A stretch of 9,409 nt of DNA from CAYLLN01 sp036496265 (GTDB taxonomy: Bacteria; Planctomycetota; Planctomycetia; Pirellulales; Pirellulaceae). Of this stretch, positions 1 through 5,975 are shown in pieces. Location: contig DASXLL010000046.1 in assembly GCA_036496265.1 (NCBI GenBank), positions 1 to 9,409 of the forward strand, in the 5' to 3' direction. The notes beneath the pieces are model-generated. The model ran no database searches, was not told the origin of the DNA, and worked only from the letters and a program-made list of their open reading frames with translations. Every line of letters starts with the position of its first letter. Within the stretch, counting starts at the first letter, position 1. Made by a program: the position numbers and the translations under genes.

Positions 1-66
1 TACTCCGTTTTCAATGTGTCCTCGGTAAACCATCGAAGCATCTCCGAATAGGCAGAATGTATTCTA

Positions 67-564
67 TCACCGGACGGGGTCCTTGCCCAAAAGTCGTCTA
101 ATCAATCCGATCTGCCCCGCGTGGAGCATTTCGTGATGGGAGCAGAAGTAGAGACTGCCGAGTTTGGTGGGTTCGATGGCGTAGGGAGCTTCGACGGGCT
201 CTTTGAGTTGGTCGGCAGTGAACGAAGGCGATTCTTGAAGCACTTGAGCGTGGACGCGGTCGAAAATGGCGCGGATGTCAGCGGGTGGCAGCAATTTGGT
301 GCTGTCCGTTTCGGGCTGGCTGCCGCGGCTGAAGGCTTTGCGGAAGTCGCTGGGCATGATTTCGCGGTCGATCTCCTGGCGGCCGCGCTGGCGGAAGAGG
401 CAGAGGCCGTATTCGGCCATGGCGAGGTGGCCGACCTGCCAGGCGAGGTGGGTCGGGCAGCCGGCGGGCACGCGATACCAGTCGGCTTCGTCCGTTTCGG
501 CCAATAGGGAGAGAGTGTAACTGCGAGCGAATTCGATCTGCTGGATAGCAATGTTTAGCGACAT
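67..564 (-). CDS. DinB-like four-helix-bundle protein
   Basis: The 165-residue product resembles the DinB/YfiT-like putative metalloenzyme superfamily. It has the usual length (about 150-170 residues) and an alpha-helical look. The family's three spaced histidines can be seen: H46 in a QVGHLA context at the end of an early helix, and H144 and H148 in the C-terminal HxxxH helix (HHEMLHAGQIGLIRRLLG). In the superfamily these ligate a divalent metal, and some members are thiol-dependent transferases; the substrate here cannot be told. No signal peptide is seen, so it is probably cytoplasmic. The ATG at 562-564 begins the only sensible N-terminus (MSLNIAIQQIEFARSYT). No Shine-Dalgarno is visible upstream. 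It is transcribed away from the LRR gene at 756. The fold assignment is fairly sure, the biochemical role is not. Confidence 0.85.
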   Translation of the reverse strand: MSLNIAIQQIEFARSYTLSLLAETDEADWYRVPAGCPTHLAWQVGHLAMAEYGLCLFRQRGRQEIDREIMPSDFRKAFSRGSQPETDSTKLLPPADIRAIFDRVHAQVLQESPSFTADQLKEPVEAPYAIEPTKLGSLYFCSHHEMLHAGQIGLIRRLLGKDPVR

Positions 565-700
565 AAGTGCGTTTATACCCGCAACGCAGGCGGTTGGAAG
601 ATTGGAAGGCCTCCGTTACTGCCCGCTCACGCTGCCGACCGGCGCGGGTGCTGGAATACCGCTGGCGCGGCAAGTATTCTGGGGGCTAACCCACCTAATC

Positions 701-722
701 GCAGCCGGAGCGGCTGCTTTTT
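701..722 (+). terminator. Rho-independent terminator hairpin upstream of the LRR gene
   Basis: A perfect 7-bp GC-rich stem (GCAGCCG at 701-707 with CGGCTGC at 711-717) closes a GAG triloop and is followed at once by five T (718-722). This is the classic intrinsic terminator form and is directional for the plus strand, because the minus-strand reading has no T run after the stem. No plus-strand gene precedes it: the neighbour on the left, the DinB-like gene, runs the other way. It ends 33 bases before the LRR start codon. It could end an antisense or small RNA from 565-700, or act as a leader attenuator for the LRR gene. Confidence 0.6.
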
Positions 723-755
723 CCATCGCGACTCTCCTTCGTTTCCAAAATCGTC

Positions 756-1595
756 ATGAAACTCGCTTGCCTGATTTGCCTGCCGCTGGCGTTGGTCCTC
801 TTGAACGTCGCCAAGGCCGACGACCTCTTCCCGGACAAGAACCTCGAGGCCGCCGTTCGCCAGCAGGTTTTCGAAAAACGAAACAAGCCCGATCCGCTGG
901 TTGAGGCCGATGTTGTCAATATTTCGACGGTCGTCGGCAAAGGCAAGAAGATCGCGAGCCTGGCAGGTCTGGAGAAGTGCAAGAGCCTCGCGCTGCTCGA
1001 TTTGGAAAACAACGAAATTGCCGACCTGGAGCCGATCAAGGAACTCAAACTGATCCAATCGCTGAATTTGGGCAAGAACAAAATTCAAAGCATCTCGCCG
1101 TTGGCCGGATTGACGGGCATTCAGTATCTCGTCATTAGCGACAATCAGATCAGCGACCTTTCGCCGCTGTCGAACATCAAATCACTCGTCAACCTCTATG
1201 CCTCGCACAACCAGATCAAAGACCTCTCACCGCTGACGAACACGCCGAAAGTTTATTCGCTGTATTTAGAGGGCAATCCGCTGGAAAGCATTCAGCCGTT
1301 GGCCAGCTTGAAGAATTTGGAGCGGCTCGATCTTCGCAATACGGGCATCAGCGACGTCGCGCCGCTGGCCGGACTGACGGAATGGCGCTATCTGTTCATC
1401 AACGACAACAAAATCACCGATCTGGCGCCGCTCGCCGAAGCAGCCAAGAAGGACTTTGAAGGGCAAAAGCGATTTGCGCCGTTCTGGCGGCTGTATGTCG
1501 GCAACAATCCGCTGAGTGAAGCAGCGAAAGGTTCACAGCTCGCTGAGATTACGAAGTATGGCAGCGAAAAGACGGTGCACCTTACGTATCCGTAG
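756..1595 (+). CDS. Secreted internalin-like leucine-rich-repeat protein
   Basis: This 279-residue protein begins with a clear Sec signal peptide (MKLACLICLPLALVLLNVAKA, cleavage likely after AKA at about residue 21). A cap region follows (about 23-65, with the FPDKNLEAAV start typical of internalin-type LRR domains), then about eight leucine-rich repeats with a 22-residue period from about residue 66 to 252. Examples are LNLGKNKIQSISPLAGL, LVISDNQISDLSPLSNI and LDLRNTGISDVAPLAGL. The repeats fit the LRR_4/internalin (SDS22-like) class, which forms a curved protein-binding surface. The last repeat is stretched by an insertion around residues 229-244. No membrane anchor, catalytic domain or sorting signal follows, so it probably acts in the periplasm or outside the cell as a binding protein with an unknown partner. 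No Shine-Dalgarno is visible; the start is fixed by the signal peptide. Confidence 0.9.
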   Translation: MKLACLICLPLALVLLNVAKADDLFPDKNLEAAVRQQVFEKRNKPDPLVEADVVNISTVVGKGKKIASLAGLEKCKSLALLDLENNEIADLEPIKELKLIQSLNLGKNKIQSISPLAGLTGIQYLVISDNQISDLSPLSNIKSLVNLYASHNQIKDLSPLTNTPKVYSLYLEGNPLESIQPLASLKNLERLDLRNTGISDVAPLAGLTEWRYLFINDNKITDLAPLAEAAKKDFEGQKRFAPFWRLYVGNNPLSEAAKGSQLAEITKYGSEKTVHLTYP

Positions 1596-1612
1596 CCTTT
1601 TGCTGCGTCTGG

Positions 1613-2371
1613 TTAGTCTCGCGCCAGCGCCTCACGGAAAAAGCGATCGAGCTCGATGATTCGGTATTGCTGGGTTGTCACAATGCCTGGGTCTTTGTAG
1701 CCGCAGGTCCATGTGATCAGAATGCCGTCGCTCGCAGGTTGGAATCGACAGGGAATTGGGCGACCGGGATCGTTTGGGTCGTACACAATGATTTCGCCGT
1801 CGGCTAGTTTTGCGAGCAGAACCACGTGATTGCTGTCGGTGATTTTTCCATCGGGAAAGCGCCGCTCGCCCAGCAAAGCAAAGGGCATGATATGGTCGGG
1901 GTCCGCCTCCAAGAGTTCCGCAATTGCGCGCCGACTTCTCAGGAACTGTTGCTCTGCGTCGCGTATTTTCTTAATGCCGTCTGCGGTGGCTATCAGCTCA
2001 AGGTGGCGCTGCTTGTAGCGCTCGAAGACCGCGATGGCCAACGCGTTAAGTCCCGCTTGTGACGTAATCGCTACTCGATCACCGTCGAGACACAACGCGG
2101 AATGATAGCGAACTCGCGCCTTCGTGAATTCCGCTTCATAAATCCGTTTGCTCAGATCTTCTACCATATCGCAGTCGTCATCGGCCGCAATTTCTCCTTC
2201 CAAGAGCGCGGCCGCGACAAGGGAGATACCCAGGCAGCGATGATCGACGTTCACGGGCATGTTGGCAAGAATCTGCTCCGCCCCCTTCGCAGCGTGGAAC
2301 TGGTCGCCGTCTTGAGCGTTAGCCCACTCAGCGACAAAGCACAAAACGCCGAAAAAAATGGCGAGCTTCAT
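1613..2371 (-). CDS. Exported protein, possibly papain-like cysteine peptidase fold
   Basis: I do not recognise a named family. The chosen ATG (2369-2371) gives 252 residues with a good Sec signal peptide (MKLAIFFGVLCFVAEWANA, cleavage before QDGDQ). An in-frame ATG at 2396-2398 would add nine residues ahead of the signal and is less likely. Three elements recall papain-like or C39-like peptidases, in the right order: C46 at the head of a helix (HRCLGISLVAA), H182 at the start of a strand (SNHVVLLAKL), and D198 in the next strand (GEIIVYDPNDPG). Between them lies a mostly helical, charged stretch (about 105-160). The His-strand-YDPN pattern is characteristic of that fold, but the Cys-His spacing (136) is long, so catalysis is an inference. 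The protein probably works in the periplasm. It converges on the LRR gene with a 17-base gap and is divergent from the HD hydrolase gene. Confidence 0.75.
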   Translation of the reverse strand: MKLAIFFGVLCFVAEWANAQDGDQFHAAKGAEQILANMPVNVDHRCLGISLVAAALLEGEIAADDDCDMVEDLSKRIYEAEFTKARVRYHSALCLDGDRVAITSQAGLNALAIAVFERYKQRHLELIATADGIKKIRDAEQQFLRSRRAIAELLEADPDHIMPFALLGERRFPDGKITDSNHVVLLAKLADGEIIVYDPNDPGRPIPCRFQPASDGILITWTCGYKDPGIVTTQQYRIIELDRFFREALARD

Positions 2372-2379
2372 GGAAAACC

Positions 2380-2385
2380 ATTCTA
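2380..2385 (-). promoter_or_regulatory. Possible -10 element for the exported protein gene
   Basis: Read on the minus strand this is TAGAAT, five of six matches to the bacterial -10 consensus, eight bases before the ATG at 2371. It would give an almost leaderless transcript, which suits the lack of a Shine-Dalgarno. No good -35 hexamer stands at the right distance; that place is taken by the inverted repeat at 2390-2412. Weak evidence. Confidence 0.25.
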
Positions 2386-2389
2386 AACC

Positions 2390-2412
2390 CGCGTGCATTC
2401 GCGTTGCACGCG
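2390..2412. promoter_or_regulatory. Inverted repeat, candidate operator in a divergent promoter region
   Basis: A perfect 8-bp inverted repeat (CGCGTGCA at 2390-2397, TGCACGCG at 2405-2412) flanks a 7-base spacer. It is the only strong dyad in the 100-base gap between two divergent genes. Its half-site centres lie 15 bases apart, so they are not on the same helical face at one full turn; a dimeric regulator could still bind. No T run follows on either strand, so it is not an intrinsic terminator. A regulator bound here could affect both the exported protein gene and the alarmone hydrolase gene. Function is inferred from position only. Confidence 0.45.
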
Positions 2413-2457
2413 CTCACCGCTGATTTGGATACGAGCAACTGCTAAACTCACCGTTGC

Positions 2458-2463
2458 GGAGGA
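2458..2463 (+). promoter_or_regulatory. Shine-Dalgarno that sets the HD hydrolase start
   Basis: GGAGGA stands eight bases before the ATG at 2472, an ideal spacing. It decides for that ATG over an in-frame TTG at 2454, which would lie in front of the ribosome binding site. Confidence 0.8.
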
Positions 2464-2471
2464 CGCTGGTA

Positions 2472-2987
2472 ATGACTGATTCCAAGCGAGAAAAACCCTG
2501 GCAACGCGCCGTTTCGTTTGCCGCCCGCCAGCACGATGGGCAACTGCGCAAAGACGGCAAAACACCGTACGTGGCGCATCCAGTTCGCGTGGCGTTCATC
2601 GTGCGGCATCTGTTTGAAGTCGATGACGAAACGGCTGTTACCGCCGCTCTGCTGCACGATCTGATTGAGGACACCAAGACAGACTACGACGAAGTCGCCC
2701 ACGAATTCGGCTCCGCGGTCGCCGGTGTGGTGGCCGCGGTCAGTAAGGATGGTCGGCTCCCGCATGATGAGCGCGAGGCAACGTACGATCAACAGGTCGC
2801 TGCGGCGAGTTGGCAGGCCCGGCTGATTAAGCTCGCCGACGTCTATGACAATTACTGCGACTCGCGCGACGACAAAGAACGGGCGAGAGCTGCGGAAAAA
2901 GCCTGGCGGGCCATCCATTGTGCTGGCAACGCACCGGAGTTGGCTCGGGCTGTTAAACTTGTACAAAAGCTGATTGAGAATGCCTGA
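2472..2987 (+). CDS. Stand-alone RelA/SpoT-type HD hydrolase (small alarmone hydrolase, Mesh1-like)
   Basis: The 171-residue protein matches the hydrolase domain of the RelA/SpoT family and has no synthetase, TGS or ACT domain, so it is a small alarmone hydrolase like metazoan Mesh1 (about 180 residues). Family motifs appear in order: FAARQHDGQLRKDGKTPYVAHP (residues 17-37), AALLHDLIEDT (58-68) with the HDxxED signature, and KLADVYDN (120-127). The expected Mn2+ ligands are H36, H62, D63 and D123. Family members remove the 3'-pyrophosphate from (p)ppGpp, and Mesh1 also takes NADPH; which substrate applies here cannot be told. No signal peptide is seen, so it is cytoplasmic. A strong GGAGGA at 2458-2463 fixes the ATG at 2472. 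It heads a same-strand run with the Tat-exported protein, moaC and the prenyl synthase. The C-terminal part (128-171) is more variable. Confidence 0.88.
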   Translation: MTDSKREKPWQRAVSFAARQHDGQLRKDGKTPYVAHPVRVAFIVRHLFEVDDETAVTAALLHDLIEDTKTDYDEVAHEFGSAVAGVVAAVSKDGRLPHDEREATYDQQVAAASWQARLIKLADVYDNYCDSRDDKERARAAEKAWRAIHCAGNAPELARAVKLVQKLIENA

Positions 2988-3008
2988 TTTTTGTGTTCTC
3001 CACACGTT

Positions 3009-3013
3009 GGGAG
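3009..3013 (+). promoter_or_regulatory. Shine-Dalgarno that sets the Tat-protein start
   Basis: GGGAG stands seven bases before the ATG at 3021. It favours that start over the in-frame TTG at 2991, which would place ten residues in front of the Tat signal. Confidence 0.6.
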
Positions 3014-3020
3014 CGTTTCC

Positions 3021-4343
3021 ATGCTTTCGCGAACGCAAATGAATCGCCGCAACTGGCTCGCTGCCGCGAGTGCTGCGTCCGTCGTTCCGTTCTTGCCGCT
3101 TAAGGCGAATGCTGCCGACGCTCCACGTCCGAAAGTGGCAGCGATTTACACCGAATTTCGGCTACGGTCGCACGCCCATCACTTTCTCACGAGCTTGATG
3201 GGCAAGTATTTGTTTCGCGGCGAGTGGCGCGATCCGGGGGTCGATGTTGTCTCGTTCTATGCCGATCAATTTCCCGAGGGGGACATGACGCGCGAGGCGT
3301 CGGAGAAATACAAGGTCCCGATTTACAAAACCATCGCCGAAGCGCTCTGCTTGGGTGGCGACAAGCTGGCGGTGGATGCGGTGCTACTTATCGGTGAGCA
3401 TGGCCGCTATCCGCATAACGATCTTGGGCAGCACATGTATCCCCGCAAGGAATTTTTCGATCAGATCGTTGCGGTCATTGAGCGCAGCGGCCGGCCGGTG
3501 CCAGTTTTCAACGATAAGCATCTCTCGTATCGTTGGGACTGGGCGAAAGCGATGTACGACGATGCGCAGCGCTTGAAAATTCCGCTGATGGCTGGCAGCA
3601 GTGTGCCGCTGGCCGAGCGGCGGCCGCCGGTGCAATTTCCGAAAGATGCGGTGGTGGAAGAAGCCGTTTCGATTCACGGCGGCGGGATCGAGTCGTATGA
3701 TTTTCATGCACTGGAAGTCATGCAGTCGATGATCGAATTTCGTCGTGGTGGCGAGACGGGTGTCAAAGAGGTTCAATTGCTGGAAGGGGATGCGGCGAAA
3801 GACGCTGTCAGCGATGGCCGCATTTCGCGCGATTTGATTAACGCCGCCATGTATGCCGAAAAAAACGGTGGGATGCAGCGCCGTCCGCGGATGAGTTTTC
3901 CCGATGAACCGTTTGTGCCGCGCCATGCGGTGCTGGTCACCTATAAAGATGGCACGCGCGGGACAGCGCTGACAATTGGCAGCGGCGGCGACCGCTGGAA
4001 CTTTGCTTGCAAACTGCGTGGACAAGCAAAGCCGTTCGCGACGGCTTACTACAGCGGGCCGTGGGGCAACTGGAATCTGTTCAATGCTTTGAGCGGCGCG
4101 ATCGCCCATTTTTTCCGGACGGGGAAGTCACCTTATCCGGTCGAACGGACACTGCTCACCAGTGGCATCCTCGATGCATCGATGCACTCCCGCGCCGAGG
4201 GTGGTAAGCCGCTTGCGACGCCTGAGTTGGGATTTTCCTACACGCCGCAAGACTTTAGCGCCTTCTGCGAAACGGGGGAGAGCTGGAAAGTTATTACGCC
4301 GGATATGCCCGAACCTCGCACCTTCCAACCGGGAACAGGCTAA
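3021..4343 (+). CDS. Tat-exported, degenerate Gfo/Idh/MocA-like protein of unknown role
   Basis: The 440-residue protein starts with a twin-arginine signal (NRRNWLAAASAASVVPFLP, cleavage near residue 31 after ANA). The mature part follows the Gfo/Idh/MocA oxidoreductase plan: a Rossmann-like first half (KVAAIYTEF at 38-46, VDVVSFYADQFP at 74-85, VDAVLLIGEHGRYP at 118-131, RPVPVFNDKHLSYRWDWAKAM at about 158-178) and an alpha/beta second half ending with the usual tail (FRTGKSPYPVERTLLTSGILDASMHS at about 365-390). The nucleotide-binding glycine motif GxGxxG is missing after the first strand; YTEFRLRSHAHHFL stands there instead. NAD(P) binding by the standard mode is thus doubtful. Conserved-looking surface features include the HAHH cluster (51-54) and the RYPHND loop. 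Planctomycetes carry many Tat-exported proteins of this broad type. It lies 33 bases after the alarmone hydrolase and 31 bases before moaC. Confidence 0.8.
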   Translation: MLSRTQMNRRNWLAAASAASVVPFLPLKANAADAPRPKVAAIYTEFRLRSHAHHFLTSLMGKYLFRGEWRDPGVDVVSFYADQFPEGDMTREASEKYKVPIYKTIAEALCLGGDKLAVDAVLLIGEHGRYPHNDLGQHMYPRKEFFDQIVAVIERSGRPVPVFNDKHLSYRWDWAKAMYDDAQRLKIPLMAGSSVPLAERRPPVQFPKDAVVEEAVSIHGGGIESYDFHALEVMQSMIEFRRGGETGVKEVQLLEGDAAKDAVSDGRISRDLINAAMYAEKNGGMQRRPRMSFPDEPFVPRHAVLVTYKDGTRGTALTIGSGGDRWNFACKLRGQAKPFATAYYSGPWGNWNLFNALSGAIAHFFRTGKSPYPVERTLLTSGILDASMHSRAEGGKPLATPELGFSYTPQDFSAFCETGESWKVITPDMPEPRTFQPGTG

Positions 4344-4374
4344 GTAGAATCAACGCGATCACCGCATTCATGCC

Positions 4375-4854
4375 ATGCCCGAACTAACCCATTTCGACGA
4401 GACCGGCGCCAGCCGTATGGTCGATGTGGGCGACAAACCGGCGACCAATCGCATTGCCCGGGGCAGCGGACGCGTCGTCATGCGGCCCGAGACGCTGAAG
4501 CGTATTCAGGATCGCGGCTTTGCGAAAGGCGACGTTTTGGAAGTCGCTCGCCTGGCGGGCATCATGGCCGCCAAACGCACCAGCGAGTTGATTCCGCTCT
4601 GCCATTCGCTGCCGCTCGAATCGGTCGCAATCACTTTTTCTTTCCCAGACGACTCGAGCGTCGCCATTGAAGCCGAGGCTCGCGTAACCGCGAAAACGGG
4701 AGTTGAAATGGAAGCATTAACGGCCGTAAGTGTGGCGGCGTTAACCATTTATGACATGTGCAAGGCCATTGACCGCGGGATGAGAATCGAGGAAATTCGG
4801 CTGGAAGAAAAATTGGGCGGCAAGAGCGGCCATTTTGTTCGTGAAGCGAAATAG
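4375..4854 (+). CDS. moaC: Cyclic pyranopterin monophosphate synthase MoaC
   Basis: MoaC converts the 3',8-cyclo-GTP product of MoaA into cyclic pyranopterin monophosphate, the first stable intermediate of molybdenum cofactor synthesis, in the cytoplasm. The 159 residues match the family over the whole length (E. coli MoaC is about 160). Landmarks are LTHFDETGASRMVDVGDK (4-21), the MAAKRTSELIPLCHSLPLE block (64-82), TAKTGVEMEALTAVS (105-119) and YDMCKAIDRGM (126-136). The residues corresponding to the known active site are present: K51, H77, E111, E113, D127 and K130. The ATG at 4375 is the only fitting start; an out-of-frame ATG sits five bases earlier and no Shine-Dalgarno is seen, so translation may be coupled or leader-independent. 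No other moa, mob or moe gene lies in the window. Function is secure. Confidence 0.97.
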   Translation: MPELTHFDETGASRMVDVGDKPATNRIARGSGRVVMRPETLKRIQDRGFAKGDVLEVARLAGIMAAKRTSELIPLCHSLPLESVAITFSFPDDSSVAIEAEARVTAKTGVEMEALTAVSVAALTIYDMCKAIDRGMRIEEIRLEEKLGGKSGHFVREAK

Positions 4855-4925
4855 CCGACTGCGGTTAAAATAACAGCTACATCTTAGCTTTCAGCCTCAC
4901 GTCTCAAGTTTCGAGCGTTGCCCCT

Positions 4926-5972
4926 ATGCCGGCCGTGATGCCCGCCACCAAGCAGCCCACCGCAGCCGGCCCCCACTCAGCGAGTCATGTCGCGTCGGCT
5001 GCGGAATTGCTGCAATTGCTTTTCGCTCCGATTGTTGACGAGCTCAAAGAAGTCGAGCGATTGCTGAGAGCGGAGCTTTCCAGCCAGCACCCATTCGTCA
5101 ATGAGCTGGTCAGTTACGGTTGCATGCTCGGCGGCAAACGACTGCGGCCCGCGCTGCTATTACTCACGGCCAAGGCCGTCAGCGGCAATGTGAAGCCGGC
5201 TCATTTAACGCTCGCCACCGTCGTGGAGATGATCCATACGGCCACTCTGGTTCACGACGATGTGCTGGACGAAGCGGTAATGCGGCGGCACCTGGCGACC
5301 GTAAACGCCCGCTGGGACAACGAAGCCAGCGTGCTGCTCGGTGACTTTCTTTTCACCCACGCCTTCTATTTGGCCAGCACGCTGGACAATGTCATTGGCT
5401 GCCGGCTCATCGGCCGCGCCACGAATATCGTATGCGAGGGCGAACTGCGGCAGAAAGGCAGCCGCGGAAATTTTGAATTGAGCGAGCAAGAGTACTTCGA
5501 TATCGTCGAAGCGAAAACGGCCGAGTTGACCGCAGTAAGCTGCCGCCTGGGCGCACTGTTCGCAGGCGGCGACGAATCGCTTGCCGAGCAGATGGACGGC
5601 TTTGGCCGAGATTTAGGGATTGCCTTTCAAATTGCTGACGATCTTCTGGATGTTCAAGGCGAAGAAAAAACCACTGGCAAGTCGCTCGGCACGGATTTGG
5701 AAAAGCAAAAGCCGACGCTGCCAATTATTCACGCGCTAACACAAGCAACCGCCGCCGACCGAGAAGCCATGCTCGAGATTCTTACGAGCGATGCCCGCCA
5801 GCCGGAGCTTTTGCAGCCATTCCTGGTCCGCTATCGAGCCATCGAATACACGCGCGCCACCGCCAAGGCTTTTTCCGAACGGGCCAAGCGCCGTCTGGAC
5901 TGCCTTCCGCCTGGCGCCGCGCGGGACACGCTCGCGATAATGGCTGATTTTGTGATCAACCGCTCGATGTAG
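4926..5972 (+). CDS. Long-chain trans-polyprenyl diphosphate synthase (octaprenyl/heptaprenyl type)
   Basis: The 348-residue product belongs to the all-trans isoprenyl diphosphate synthases, which add isopentenyl diphosphate units to an allylic primer. All signatures are there: GGKRLRP (69-75), the first Asp-rich motif DDVLD (111-115) followed by RRH, the EAKTAEL block (195-201), and the second Asp-rich motif DDLLD (238-242) after FQIA. Before the first Asp-rich motif, the chain-length positions -5 and -4 are A106 and T107, both small; short-chain farnesyl synthases carry bulky aromatic residues there. A long product, such as a C35-C45 quinone side chain, is therefore likely; menaquinone is a guess. 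An extra 25-residue Pro/Ala-rich N-terminus precedes the fold, and a second ATG at 4938 could be the true start. It follows moaC by 71 bases, and its stop lies 3 bases from the stop of the convergent gene. Confidence 0.93.
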   Translation: MPAVMPATKQPTAAGPHSASHVASAAELLQLLFAPIVDELKEVERLLRAELSSQHPFVNELVSYGCMLGGKRLRPALLLLTAKAVSGNVKPAHLTLATVVEMIHTATLVHDDVLDEAVMRRHLATVNARWDNEASVLLGDFLFTHAFYLASTLDNVIGCRLIGRATNIVCEGELRQKGSRGNFELSEQEYFDIVEAKTAELTAVSCRLGALFAGGDESLAEQMDGFGRDLGIAFQIADDLLDVQGEEKTTGKSLGTDLEKQKPTLPIIHALTQATAADREAMLEILTSDARQPELLQPFLVRYRAIEYTRATAKAFSERAKRRLDCLPPGAARDTLAIMADFVINRSM

Positions 5973-5975
5973 CTT

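Noticed and set aside
54..65. Short dyad AGAAT-gt-ATTCT beyond the DinB-like gene stop
   Set aside because: A 5-bp stem with a 2-base loop cannot form a useful hairpin, and there is no T tract downstream on the minus strand.
121..507. Long plus-strand reading frame antisense to the DinB-like gene
   Set aside because: Low-complexity Ala/Gly/Val-rich translation, typical of the reverse strand of a GC-rich gene. The minus-strand frame has the DinB motifs.
565..700. Possible SRP-like or 6S-like RNA in the gap before the LRR gene
   Set aside because: I compared it with the conserved SRP tip (GGUCAGG...GGAAGG...AGCAGCC) and saw only loose similarity. No known RNA class could be supported.
3384..4109. 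Long minus-strand reading frame (241 codons) opposite the Tat-exported protein
   Set aside because: No motif or start signal, and composition is as expected for a shadow of the plus-strand gene.
4875..4889. Small dyad AGCTA-catct-TAGCT between moaC and the prenyl synthase gene
   Set aside because: Only 5 bp and AT-rich, with no T run after it. Too short to tell from chance.
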